Source: Nitrospira defluvii (lineage in GTDB: Bacteria > Nitrospirota > Nitrospiria > Nitrospirales > Nitrospiraceae). From it: a stretch of DNA of 64,000 nt. Shown here piece after piece: positions 17,583-26,009 of this stretch. Both the position numbers and the translations under genes were made by a program. Numbering within the stretch: the first letter of the stretch is position 1; each line of letters opens with the position of its first letter. The stretch spans positions 992,001-1,056,000 of the forward strand of contig NZ_CAJNBJ010000001.1 of the NCBI RefSeq assembly GCF_905220995.1, given 5' to 3'. A model generated the notes under the pieces. The model did no database searches, was not told where the DNA came from, and saw only the letters and a program-made list of their open reading frames with translations.

Positions 17583-18218
17583 ATGCTAGTTCCGATTGTT
17601 GTCGAACAAACCAACCGCGGCGAACGTGCCTATGACATTTATTCACGCCTGCTCAAAGACCGCATTATCTTTCTCGGTGCACCAATCGATGACGTCTTTG
17701 CAAACCTGATCATCGCCCAACTGTTGTTCCTTGAGGCCGAAGACCCGGAAAAGGATATCAATCTGTACATCAACTCCCCGGGAGGCAGTGTCACGGCCGG
17801 ACTCGGCATCTATGACACCATGCAATATGTGAAACCATCCATTAACACCATTTGCCTGGGCCAGGCCGCAAGCATGGGCGCCTTTCTTTTAACTGCCGGC
17901 ACAAAGGGCAAACGCTACGCCCTTCCCAATGCCCGCGTCATGATCCACCAACCCATGGGGGGCTTCCAAGGCCAGGCCACTGAGATCGATATCCACGCAA
18001 GAGAAATCCTAAAAATCCGCGAACGCCTGAACGAAATCATGGCTAAACATACGGGCCAGCCCCTGGACAAAATTTCTCAAGACACCGAGCGTGACTATTT
18101 CATGTCGAGCGAGGAAGCCAAACGTTATGGGTTGATCGACGAAGTTATTACACGCCCCCTGAAGAGTCTCAAACCATTGGGAGCGACGGACTCAGGCAAG
18201 GACGGCGGCAAGAGCTAG
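17583..18218 (+). CDS. clpP: ATP-dependent Clp protease, proteolytic subunit
   Basis: 211 residues. The catalytic triad is visible: Ser97 in [11 protein letters not shown], His122 in MIHQPMGG and Asp171 in DTERDYF. The oxyanion strand [11 protein letters not shown] is intact. ClpP forms the two-ring chamber that degrades proteins fed by ClpX, encoded 26 bp downstream. The C-terminal tail ([15 protein letters not shown]) is a little longer than usual and probably flexible. Confidence 0.98.
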   Translation: MLVPIVVEQTNRGERAYDIYSRLLKDRIIFLGAPIDDVFANLIIAQLLFLEAEDPEKDINLYINSPGGSVTAGLGIYDTMQYVKPSINTICLGQAASMGAFLLTAGTKGKRYALPNARVMIHQPMGGFQGQATEIDIHAREILKIRERLNEIMAKHTGQPLDKISQDTERDYFMSSEEAKRYGLIDEVITRPLKSLKPLGATDSGKDGGKS

Positions 18219-18244
18219 TTGACCTTTGGTGTACAGGAGGCAGC

Positions 18245-19501
18245 ATGGCTAAACAGGAAAAGATCGATCGGCACCTGCGATGCTCATTTTGCGGGAAGAG
18301 CCGAGATGAAGTACGCAAGCTCATCGCCGGTCCAACCGTCTACATCTGCGACGAATGTGTGAACCTCTGCAACGACATCATTGCGGAGGATTGGGAAGAA
18401 GCCAAGGAAGAAATCTCCTCGAAACTGAAAAAGCCAGCCGAAATTAAACATCACCTCGATCAATATGTGGTTGGCCAGGATCGTGCAAAACGAATCCTTT
18501 CCGTGGCCGTACATAATCACTATAAGCGCATCTCTGCCAAAGACAAAGACGTCGATGACGTGGAACTTCAAAAGGGCAACATACTCGTCATCGGACCAAC
18601 CGGTACCGGAAAGACCCTACTTGCCCAAACGTTGGCAAAGTTTCTGGATGTCCCCTTTACCCTGGCGGACGCCACAACGCTGACGGAGGCGGGATACGTC
18701 GGCGAAGACGTCGAGAACATTATCCTCAAGCTGCTTCAAGCCGCCGACTACGATGTCGAACGGGCCGAGCGCGGAATCGTTTATATTGACGAGATCGACA
18801 AGATCAGCAGGAAGAGTGACAGTCCCTCGATCACCCGAGACGTCTCTGGTGAAGGTGTTCAACAGGCGCTTCTCAAGCTCATTGAGGGCACGGTTGCGAA
18901 TGTTCCGCCTCAAGGCGGACGTAAACACCCGCATCAAGAATTCATTCAGGTGAACACGTCCAACATCCTGTTCATCTGCGGAGGTGCCTTCGTCGGGTTG
19001 GAACATATCATCGAACAACGTTTGAACCGGAAAGCCATGGGCTTCGGAGCCGATGTCCGTGGCCGCAACGACATTCGGTTGGGCGAATTGTTGCCACATG
19101 TCCAGCCCGAGGATCTCCTGAAGTTCGGTTTGATTCCTGAGTTTATCGGTCGCTTACCAGTCGTCGCGACCCTCGACGAACTGGATGAGCAAGCACTGAT
19201 TCGCATCCTCACCGAACCAAGAAATGCGCTCACCAAGCAGTACGAGAAGCTGCTGTCTTTTGAAAAGGTGAAACTTCGGTTCACGGAAGGCGCCTTGAGC
19301 GCCGTGGCCCGAAAGGCTTTCACCCAGAAGACCGGCGCCCGGGGATTGCGGGCGATCCTTGAGGAGGCCATGCTTGATGTGATGTACGACGCTCCCTCTC
19401 AGAAACAAATCAAGGAAGTCGTCATTACCGAAGACTCCATCAGCGGCAAACACGCACCGATTCGAATCTTCGAGCAAGACAAGGATGTCAAAAGCGCCTA
19501 A
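18245..19501 (+). CDS. clpX: ATP-dependent Clp protease, ATP-binding subunit ClpX
   Basis: 418 residues. The N-terminal zinc-binding domain has Cys13, Cys16, Cys35 and Cys38. The AAA+ module has Walker A GPTGTGKT (117-124), pore loop GYVG (150-153) and Walker B DEID (182-185). ClpX unfolds tagged proteins and threads them into ClpP. Its start follows a GGAGG site 26 bp after clpP. A strong GC-rich hairpin lies ~40 bp after the stop and probably ends the operon. Confidence 0.98.
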   Translation: MAKQEKIDRHLRCSFCGKSRDEVRKLIAGPTVYICDECVNLCNDIIAEDWEEAKEEISSKLKKPAEIKHHLDQYVVGQDRAKRILSVAVHNHYKRISAKDKDVDDVELQKGNILVIGPTGTGKTLLAQTLAKFLDVPFTLADATTLTEAGYVGEDVENIILKLLQAADYDVERAERGIVYIDEIDKISRKSDSPSITRDVSGEGVQQALLKLIEGTVANVPPQGGRKHPHQEFIQVNTSNILFICGGAFVGLEHIIEQRLNRKAMGFGADVRGRNDIRLGELLPHVQPEDLLKFGLIPEFIGRLPVVATLDELDEQALIRILTEPRNALTKQYEKLLSFEKVKLRFTEGALSAVARKAFTQKTGARGLRAILEEAMLDVMYDAPSQKQIKEVVITEDSISGKHAPIRIFEQDKDVKSA

Positions 19502-19544
19502 CCTCTTGAGAATGAATGGCTATTACTAGCCAGAGCCACAAGTG

Positions 19545-19566
19545 AGAGGGGGCGTAGGCCCCCTCT
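19545..19566 (+). terminator. Hairpin after tig-clpP-clpX
   Basis: Arms AGAGGGGGC (19545-19553) and GCCCCCTCT (19558-19566) are exact complements with a 4-nt loop GTAG. What follows is a C-run rather than a T-run, so termination may need Rho or rely on the very stable stem. Confidence 0.6.
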
Positions 19567-19656
19567 TCCCCCCCCACTTCAGAGCGCAACTTCGACTCTT
19601 TCCCCTACCGCGACTCCACAATCCTAGGTTTTTGTCGACAAGTTCGATCCGTGCGC

Positions 19657-19662
19657 TATACT
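19657..19662 (+). promoter_or_regulatory. Candidate -10 box for the PilZ-like gene pair
   Basis: TATACT at 19657-19662 lies 52 bp before the GTG start at 19715. No good -35 box sits at 17 bp; TTGTCG upstream gives a 19-bp spacer. Confidence 0.3.
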
Positions 19663-19714
19663 TGCAAAGGATAGTTGCTGTAAGGAACTGCGCAATTTTC
19701 ATAGGTCGACACTC

Positions 19715-20239
19715 GTGAAATATCCCGTTGTTTCCAGCACCAGGCACAAGGGCAAGACGCTCGAAATCGATTCCTCCAAGGAAATGATCACGCTGGTCGG
19801 AATCAATGGCGAACCGATGGGAAGCCTCGCATGGGATTTTCTTGTCGATCAAATCCTGACCTACCGAAAACCTCAACAGTCACGTGAGGCCCGAGCCGAA
19901 CCGCGAATTTCGCTTTCCATCCGTGTCAAATACCAGACGCCCGAAGGGGCACACTTCGAAAGTCGAGCTGGCGGAATCGGAGGAGGCGGACTGTTTATCG
20001 AGAGCTTCACTCCTTTGGGCGTGGGGACCAAACTCGCCATGGAATTTACGCTTCCGGAAGCCCCAAACGAGTGGCTTTCAGCAAAAGGGATGATAGCCTG
20101 GGTTTGTCCCAAAGCCGATCAGTATACATTTAGCCCTGGAATGGGAGTGCGCTTTACAGACATCACCTCAGAAACTCGGAATCGTGTGCTCGCCCTTGTG
20201 CATTCCGTGAAATGCGTTCCACAAAGTGAGCCTCTGTAG
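19715..20239 (+). CDS. PilZ-like (TIGR02266-type) protein
   Basis: 174 residues from a GTG start. The N-terminal ~60 residues (KYPVVSSTRHKGKTLEIDSS) have no known domain but are shared with the next gene. The C-terminal ~100 residues look like the Myxococcus-type PilZ paralogue TIGR02266. The RxxxR motif is kept (RAEPR), but the D/NxSxxG half of the c-di-GMP site is GIGGGG, so binding is doubtful. No signal peptide, so it is cytoplasmic. It forms a tandem pair with the paralogue at 20305. Confidence 0.75.
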   Translation: MKYPVVSSTRHKGKTLEIDSSKEMITLVGINGEPMGSLAWDFLVDQILTYRKPQQSREARAEPRISLSIRVKYQTPEGAHFESRAGGIGGGGLFIESFTPLGVGTKLAMEFTLPEAPNEWLSAKGMIAWVCPKADQYTFSPGMGVRFTDITSETRNRVLALVHSVKCVPQSEPL

Positions 20240-20304
20240 GGGGTAGCCCCCCGGGCCAGCTAGAACTACCTCTACATTTGCCGCATGCCCACCGAGAACG
20301 ATAG

Positions 20305-20823
20305 ATGAAGTTTCCCGTTACCGCCACTCGTGAATATCAGGGAAAGGTACTCGACCTCGATTGTGAGCAGGAAGCTCTCTCCGTCTTCGACGAAAAGGGA
20401 CAACGCCTCAGCACATTAGGCTGGGGGACACTGATCGAGCATATGCTGTCGATGGATGAGGACACACACTTCGCACACAGCCGAGCCCATCCGCGGGCCC
20501 CGCTGGCAGTGAAAGTCCATTGCAGTACGCCTGATGGAAAGAATTTTGACAGCCTCACCAGCGGAATCGGTGGCGGAGGATTGTTCATTGAGAGTAGCGC
20601 GCCGCTAGCACCGGGGACGGAGCTGAAGGTAGAGTTTGCGCTACCGGATCGCCCGAATCAGAAATTTGAAACGCGTGCCAAGGTGGCCTGGACACGAAAA
20701 AAACCGGAGCGATACCTACTCTTCCCAGGAATGGGCGTACAATTCACCGAGATTGCCCCTGAGACCCAAGCACGGCTGATTGAACTGGTCGAATCCCTGA
20801 ATCGGACCCGCGCGACGACATAA
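20305..20823 (+). CDS. PilZ-like (TIGR02266-type) protein, paralogue
   Basis: 172 residues, the same layout as its neighbour: an N-terminal module (KFPVTATREYQGKVLDLDCE) and a PilZ-like domain with RAHPR and GIGGGGLFIES. As in the first copy, the D/N and Ser of the second c-di-GMP motif are missing. The pair clearly arose by tandem duplication (conserved GIGGGGLFIES, PGMGV and FTxI). Its 3' end overlaps the convergent HEAT lipoprotein gene by 80 bp. Confidence 0.75.
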   Translation: MKFPVTATREYQGKVLDLDCEQEALSVFDEKGQRLSTLGWGTLIEHMLSMDEDTHFAHSRAHPRAPLAVKVHCSTPDGKNFDSLTSGIGGGGLFIESSAPLAPGTELKVEFALPDRPNQKFETRAKVAWTRKKPERYLLFPGMGVQFTEIAPETQARLIELVESLNRTRATT

Positions 20824-21586
20824 TCTGTTCCACGGCCCAGCGAGCCCAACCGCGAGTCATGGGATCAGCGTCCGCCTGAACCACCGTTGACAACTCACGT
20901 ACAATACTCATATCACCAAGCTTCCCTAACCGAAATGCTGCCTCAGAACGCACGCCCGCGCTTGAATCATTTTTCAGGAGACGCACTAGATGCCGGATGG
21001 CTCTCCCGTCCCCCGTTTCTCCAAGAGCGGCAACCACGCCCTGTCGCACTTGTGCGTCAGGATCTTGCAGGGCTCCGACAAGTTCACCTGTAAACCGGAC
21101 GGTGTCCTGACCCGCCAAGGCACGGGTAGCCGCTATTCGCACAGAAGCGTCCTGGTGGCGCAGCATCCGAAGGGACTCGGCCTCGGAAGACGCGGCACTT
21201 TCAATCTCAGAGAGGGCCAAGGCTGATGCCATCCGAACGGCCTCGGATGAATCTGCCAGCCGCCCAGCCAACGGGATCCCACTCGCTTCATCGCCCAAGT
21301 TACCAAGCGAACGCGCCGCAGCCGCACGCACCCGCGGGTCCTGGTCTTTCAGAGCCACAAGGAGTCCGTGGGCAGCGGACCGTTCTCCAATTTTCCCCAG
21401 CGACTCGGCCGCAGTGCGCCGAACATCCGGGTCAGAATCCGTCAGAAGTTCGGTTACGCGCATTGACACCTCGGCCGCACCTCTCGGCGGGACATCGACG
21501 TAACAGCCGGCAATCAGGTAGTTGGCGCTCAGCAGAAAGATGAGCCAGGAGAGAAAGCGAACCTTCACATATCGATGCATGTTCAT
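20744..21586 (-). CDS. HEAT-repeat lipoprotein
   Basis: 280 residues. The lipobox LIAGC (Cys28) follows a hydrophobic signal segment, so the protein is membrane-tethered. Five or more HEAT units follow, e.g. DPDVRRTAAESLGKIGERSA and DPRVRAAAARSLGNLGDEAS. Such arrays in bacteria are protein-binding scaffolds. An ATG at 21580 is an alternative start; no strong ribosome-binding site was seen for either. Its last 80 bp overlap the opposite-strand PilZ-like gene, so both C-termini are constrained by the same DNA. Confidence 0.8.
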   Translation of the reverse strand: MNMHRYVKVRFLSWLIFLLSANYLIAGCYVDVPPRGAAEVSMRVTELLTDSDPDVRRTAAESLGKIGERSAAHGLLVALKDQDPRVRAAAARSLGNLGDEASGIPLAGRLADSSEAVRMASALALSEIESAASSEAESLRMLRHQDASVRIAATRALAGQDTVRFTGELVGALQDPDAQVRQGVVAALGETGDGRAIRHLVRLLKNDSSAGVRSEAAFRLGKLGDMSIVRELSTVVQADADPMTRGWARWAVEQIMSSRGSDSGIRPVQSAVLGSQGQSR

Positions 21587-21778
21587 ATTCGATCAGTGTA
21601 CCACGCTCCCCGTGAGCCGGATCCAGGTAACACTCGAGAGAATGAACGCTATCTAGGTATGGAAGCGTTCAAATTGGAAGGGCCGACAGCTGGGACGTGA
21701 TCATCCCCTCACGCCATACCATGCCCATAGAGGCTCGACATCACCGGTGGCAGGCAGGGGAGCGGCGGGAACAGACAC

Positions 21779-22630
21779 TTATGAGAGAGGTTTGGCCGGA
21801 GCCTCTTCCTCCACCACCGGAGCCTGCTTGGCCGCTTCAATCGACTGCTCAAGCTCCTTTTGGGCAAAGTCCATTTCTGCTCGAATCGTTCGCATCTGAG
21901 GGTCGACCGAACTCCGCACATCTGCCACGGCTTGACGAAACGTCCGCACCGCCTCTCCTAGTCCTTCACCTAAACCCTGCATGTCCTGGGGCGAAAGCCC
22001 GCCCGGCTGGGCCTGCGCGGCCTTCGCCTTCATGGCGGCTTGGGCCGCCTGCACACGAGCCACTGCGTCCTTGTTCACAATGGCAGAAGGGCGCTTGGCC
22101 GCAGGCTTACTTTGAGCCGCAGCGGGAAGGGGCGGATATTGTGCCCGCATGACCGGCGCGGGGGTGGCCATCCGATCTTCCATCGTCGGGGGCTGATGGC
22201 TTTGTGCCACCACCGACCCCGGCGCAGCCTGGCCAGGTGCCACGGCGGCAACCCTCGGCTTGACCGATTGAGCGGACTGGGGACCTTGAGGAGCTGCCGA
22301 AGCCATCAAGGCAGCCGTGGTACCAGGTGTCAGTTCCGGACCTGGGGTATAGGGAGCCGTGGCTTTTGGGGCGGAAGGAGCCTGAGCTACCGTGGCAGGC
22401 TGTCCGGCTTGGGCCATCTCTGGTACCGGTTGCACCTGAGCAGACACTGTTGCCGAGTCGGATGTGTCAGCGGCGGGGTCGGCAGCAGGAATGTCGTTCA
22501 CTTCCTTCTTGAATCCCCTCAACGCCTTGCCCACACCTTCACCGATTTGCGGAAGTTTCCCGGCCCCAAAAATGATCAGGACGATCACCAGGATAATAAT
22601 CAGTTCGGAAAATCCCATAGTGCCAAACAT
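21779..22630 (-). CDS. tatA: TatA-family translocase protein with an unusually long C-terminal extension
   Basis: 283 residues, about three to four times the usual TatA length. The N-terminus is a textbook TatA: short membrane helix, FGAGKLPQIGEGVGKALRGF hinge and amphipathic helix (residues 1-45). Residues ~48-210 are Ala/Pro/Gln-rich and probably disordered. Residues ~215-270 form a second helical part that begins with LGEGLGEAVRTFRQAV, an echo of the N-terminal IGEGVGKALRGFKKEV (8 of 16 identical). The length and charged C-terminus also fit TatB, so it may serve as TatA or TatB. No tatC is in the window. A Tat substrate gene lies at 13025-14269. Confidence 0.85.
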   Translation of the reverse strand: MFGTMGFSELIIILVIVLIIFGAGKLPQIGEGVGKALRGFKKEVNDIPAADPAADTSDSATVSAQVQPVPEMAQAGQPATVAQAPSAPKATAPYTPGPELTPGTTAALMASAAPQGPQSAQSVKPRVAAVAPGQAAPGSVVAQSHQPPTMEDRMATPAPVMRAQYPPLPAAAQSKPAAKRPSAIVNKDAVARVQAAQAAMKAKAAQAQPGGLSPQDMQGLGEGLGEAVRTFRQAVADVRSSVDPQMRTIRAEMDFAQKELEQSIEAAKQAPVVEEEAPAKPLS

Positions 22631-22772
22631 GTTCGATATCCTTCCTCGGCAAATAGGAGCGACGTGGGCACGACAAACCCGCTTCTGCGAAATGACACCT
22701 CACGATAGCTGCCCGATGCAAAGGGTGTCAAGAAAGGGCGGGGACAGAGGAACGGAGAGGGAGTGGCCCTGT

Positions 22773-24002
22773 TTACTTGGCAGCGGGGGAGATCGCGATG
22801 AGTTCAGTTTGCACTGGTTGTCCATACACGATTGCATCGCATGCTGACAGGTACACATCGAGTTCGCTTCGGATTCCAAATTCATCACGCAAATAGATAC
22901 CCGGTTCGATGGAGAAGCAAGTGCCAGGCAGCAACCGACGCGCATCCTGTGTTTCCAAGCTATCGATATTCGCTCCGTTTCCATGCACTTCTTCGCCGAT
23001 CGAATGACCGGTACGATGGAGGAAATACTTTTCGTACCCCGCGTCGCACACCACCTGACGGCACACATTGTCCACTTCCCATCCGAACGGAAACACCCCG
23101 TCCCGCACGCGCCCTTGCACGAAACCGACCGCCGCATCTCGGGCGCGCCGGACAATCTGAAAAATCTCTTGCTGCCGTACCGGCACCGTCTGGCCGACAA
23201 ACCCGGTCCACGTGATGTCGGCATAGACAGCTCCCGCGCATGGCTGCTTGGCCCAGAGGTCGATCAGCACAAGGTCCCCGGCTCGGATAGGAGCAGATCC
23301 CTCCGGGAGCGGCCCATAGTGCGGATCTGCGCTATGCGCGTTGACGGCGGCAATCGGCGGACTCGAGGTAACCAGGCCATGAGCCTGCATGCGGCTGAGG
23401 ATGTATTGCTGCAAGCCGTATTCGGTCAGAGCACGCCCAGCAGCGAGCGACGCCCCGACAAATCCGAACGCCTCATCCACGATGGCCCGTAACCCTTCCG
23501 CCGCGACTTGATGCGATGCTAACTGGCTCTCATCCCATACGGCCTCAAATTGCTGGACCAAGTCGGCGGACGTCACCACCTCCACGCCAAAGCCACGGAT
23601 CAGCTCAATGGTCCCCGCATCGACGCGGGAGAGGTAGGGGATGGCATTCATCGGAGAGTATTGCATGGCAATCCGCTTGGCCGATTGAAGGAGGGACTTG
23701 AGCGCCGCATGCTGCTCCCTCCACGAGACATACAACTGCAGGTCCCCCGGTAACCGCTCCAACACATGGGGCTCAATGCGATGTTGGACTTTGACCGGCC
23801 TGCCCACTGCCGGGACCCAGTAGTACCATCTCCGCGTCACATGGAGCGATGGATCTAACAACAGCACCCGATAAGCGATGGGATCTAGGTGACGAAAGTC
23901 GTAAAAGAGCCATCCGTCCAGTCCCGGCTGCTTGCGGATAGCTTGTTGGATCCGGCTCACCTGCGCATGGGATAACGAATGTGTATCCATAAGCCGCATC
24001 AT
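22773..24002 (-). CDS. M24 family metallopeptidase (Xaa-Pro peptidase-like)
   Basis: 409 residues. The N-terminal ~165 residues resemble the creatinase/prolidase N-domain. The C-terminal pita-bread domain has all five metal ligands: Asp in VLIDLW, Asp in YADITWTG, His in HRTGHSIGEEVHG, Glu in SIEPGIYL and Glu in IRSELDV. It probably removes residues ahead of or after proline in peptides, in the cytoplasm. An ATG at 23990 (MDTHSLS) is an alternative start; neither has a clear ribosome-binding site. It is divergent from the gene at 24085. Confidence 0.9.
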   Translation of the reverse strand: MMRLMDTHSLSHAQVSRIQQAIRKQPGLDGWLFYDFRHLDPIAYRVLLLDPSLHVTRRWYYWVPAVGRPVKVQHRIEPHVLERLPGDLQLYVSWREQHAALKSLLQSAKRIAMQYSPMNAIPYLSRVDAGTIELIRGFGVEVVTSADLVQQFEAVWDESQLASHQVAAEGLRAIVDEAFGFVGASLAAGRALTEYGLQQYILSRMQAHGLVTSSPPIAAVNAHSADPHYGPLPEGSAPIRAGDLVLIDLWAKQPCAGAVYADITWTGFVGQTVPVRQQEIFQIVRRARDAAVGFVQGRVRDGVFPFGWEVDNVCRQVVCDAGYEKYFLHRTGHSIGEEVHGNGANIDSLETQDARRLLPGTCFSIEPGIYLRDEFGIRSELDVYLSACDAIVYGQPVQTELIAISPAAK

Positions 24003-24084
24003 AGCTGCATTTTCACATCGATACTACTGGACAATCCGTTTGTGCGCATCTGCCGCCGCAATGATACAATGCGCGTCAATCGCC

Positions 24085-24546
24085 ATGGCTATTCCATCTC
24101 CGGCAGATCTCGCACAATACCGCGTCACATTCTTCTTTGGACCGGAACCGGTTGAGCATCGACCGGACCATCTGCGCTGCGTCTTCAACGTCAAGAAGCG
24201 CAGTTGGAAAGGCGGTGTACAGGTTGGAGTCGACTTGGCGCACGCTCACCTCGATCAGGCACGCGCACACATCGGGTTTGCTTCCTGGCTGCAGGACCTC
24301 CTGCGCGACATGGAGCAAGAGGAACGAGTTGCAACCGTGCAGCGGGCCGATGATCTCTTCATCCAGTCACTCTGCACCTGCGCACTGAACCTGGCACTCC
24401 ACGCTGGGCTTGAACAACAGAACCAGGTCATCGAGGCCTCAGCGTTTGCCTCCGAGCTGGAGCATCTCATCCGGAATGCTCCGACAGAAGTCACCGACCG
24501 AATACGGCTCGAACTGGACCTCGCAGAGCCATCCGATCTCGCATGA
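24085..24546 (+). CDS. Conserved-looking protein of unknown function
   Basis: 153 residues from the ATG at 24085; the frame runs further upstream but into the divergent promoter region and the neighbouring gene. It is soluble, with no signal peptide or membrane segment. The N-terminal part looks like beta strands (YRVTFFFGPEPVEHRPDHLR, VFNVKKRSWKGGVQVGVDL) and the rest is helical and acidic. No motif was recognised. It lies 150 bp ahead of a small exported protein. Confidence 0.6.
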   Translation: MAIPSPADLAQYRVTFFFGPEPVEHRPDHLRCVFNVKKRSWKGGVQVGVDLAHAHLDQARAHIGFASWLQDLLRDMEQEERVATVQRADDLFIQSLCTCALNLALHAGLEQQNQVIEASAFASELEHLIRNAPTEVTDRIRLELDLAEPSDLA

Positions 24547-24578
24547 GCAGCGCAGCCTACAGCAAACCCGGAAGGGGT

Positions 24579-24606
24579 TTGAAAATGAAGATGAATTTGC
24601 TATAAC
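24579..24606 (+). promoter_or_regulatory. Candidate sigma-70 promoter
   Basis: TTGAAA (24579-24584), 16-bp spacer, TATAAC (24601-24606). It lies 91 bp before the GTG of the gene at 24697. Confidence 0.5.
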
Positions 24607-24696
24607 GACAAAGGAGCACTCTGAATTGCAGAGAGCTCACCAGCACTCATCTTGTTTCGCTCATCCCAGAACTTCAGCCCCAAGGAGGCACTCAAC

Positions 24697-25167
24697 GTGA
24701 ACGTCTCTGTCAATCTGCCCTTCAAAAGACGCCGCAGCCTCTGGTCGAACGCCCTAGTCCTTGGCGTGGTGGCACTCTGCTCCCTGGCCATCCTCGTGGT
24801 GCCGGTCTCGGCACAGGAATCGGGTGGCTCCAATGTCCCTGTGTCATCCAATGATGCCAGCGCGTCTGGCGTCGGCATTCAAGCCGGATCCGCGCTCGCC
24901 ACCATTGTGTACTTTCCTCTCAAGCTCGCATTTGCCATCGGCGGAGGAGTGGTCGGCGGCCTCGCTTATGGCTTCTCCGGAGGCAGTGAACAGACGGCAA
25001 AGAATATCTGGATTCCCAGCATGTACGGCACCTACATCATTACGCCGGATCACCTCAAAGGTGATAAGCCCATTCGGTTCCTGGGCGTGTCAGCCGAACC
25101 GGCCCGGGAGGCTGGCGACTACACACCTCAGGAACCGCTTCCCCTTCCCTTGGAACCGATCAAGTAG
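24697..25167 (+). CDS. Small membrane or exported protein of unknown function
   Basis: 156 residues. The GTG at 24697 is favoured by AAGGAGG 8 nt upstream. A basic N-terminus (KRRR) and hydrophobic stretch ending PVSAQE form a signal peptide. A second hydrophobic, Gly-rich segment lies at ~65-95 (IVYFPLKLAFAIGGGVVGGL). The C-terminus contains GTYIITPDHLKGDKPIRFLG and a Pro-rich tail. It is probably periplasmic or membrane-bound. Its stop is 1 bp from the start of the amidohydrolase gene, suggesting co-transcription. Confidence 0.65.
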   Translation: MNVSVNLPFKRRRSLWSNALVLGVVALCSLAILVVPVSAQESGGSNVPVSSNDASASGVGIQAGSALATIVYFPLKLAFAIGGGVVGGLAYGFSGGSEQTAKNIWIPSMYGTYIITPDHLKGDKPIRFLGVSAEPAREAGDYTPQEPLPLPLEPIK

Positions 25168-25168
25168 C

Positions 25169-25945
25169 ATGAAACCGGTCATCGGAGTCACGCCCGACTT
25201 CAATGCCGGCGATCGCAAAGAATGGGGCGGCAAGGAGCCCACGTATTTTCTTCGGGCCCGGTACATCCGCGCCATTGAAGAACTAGGCGGCGTGCCGGTG
25301 ATCCTGCCCCTTGTCGCGGACCGTGCGGCACGGCGGCGTCTCCTCCAAGGTATCGACGGGCTGCTGCTCACGGGCAGTGGCCCAGACCTGGACCCGACCC
25401 TCTACGGGGAATCACAGCGATACCGCTTTCCGATCGTCGCCCAACGGCGTTCCAGCTTTGAACTCGACTTGGTCCTCCTCGCCATCCGCAAACAGATTCC
25501 GACTCTCGCCATTTGCGGGGGCATGCAGACCATGAACGTCGCCTGTGGGGGCACGCTCTACCAGGATCTCACCGCCCAAGTGAACGATGTCCTCCAGCAC
25601 CGACAACAAATACCGGCCGTGCAGGTGTCCCATAGCATCACCATCACACCCGGCAGCCTGCTCGACCGCATCGTGAAACGCACGCGCATGAACGTGAACA
25701 GCTCACATCATCAATCAGTCAAAAGCGTCGGGCGCACGCTGGTCGCCAGTGCCGCCGCCCCAGACGGGATCGTTGAGGCCATCGAACACCCACGACACCC
25801 ATTCTTCCTAGGCATCCAATGGCATCCGGAATTTCTGTTCGAACGCCACCTGTTACACCGGCGACTGTTTCAGACATTCCTACGGGCCGCCTCGCGTCGC
25901 GCGTCACACCAACCCTCGCCGGCAATTCGCGGGACCAACTCCTGA
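25169..25945 (+). CDS. Gamma-glutamyl-gamma-aminobutyrate hydrolase-like (peptidase C26, PuuD-type)
   Basis: 258 residues, the usual class I glutamine amidotransferase-like size. The nucleophile Cys116 sits in the elbow LAICGGMQTMNV. The His/Glu pair is in QWHPEFLF, and LLTGSGPDLDP forms the oxyanion region. Family members split gamma-glutamyl bonds, as in putrescine or gamma-glutamyl-GABA breakdown. An amino-acid permease gene follows 64 bp downstream, which fits amine or amino-acid handling; the substrate is inferred. The frame is open further upstream, but that part lies inside the preceding gene. Confidence 0.85.
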   Translation: MKPVIGVTPDFNAGDRKEWGGKEPTYFLRARYIRAIEELGGVPVILPLVADRAARRRLLQGIDGLLLTGSGPDLDPTLYGESQRYRFPIVAQRRSSFELDLVLLAIRKQIPTLAICGGMQTMNVACGGTLYQDLTAQVNDVLQHRQQIPAVQVSHSITITPGSLLDRIVKRTRMNVNSSHHQSVKSVGRTLVASAAAPDGIVEAIEHPRHPFFLGIQWHPEFLFERHLLHRRLFQTFLRAASRRASHQPSPAIRGTNS

Positions 25946-26009
25946 CACGTGGCTCACCCAGCCAGCAGAAACGATCTGAACGTGACGCTACCGGAGAGAG
26001 GACACTTGC

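Noticed and set aside
24761-25168. Longer version of the PuuD-like hydrolase
   Set aside because: The extra 136 codons lie in another frame of the small exported-protein gene; the family N-terminus begins at 25169.
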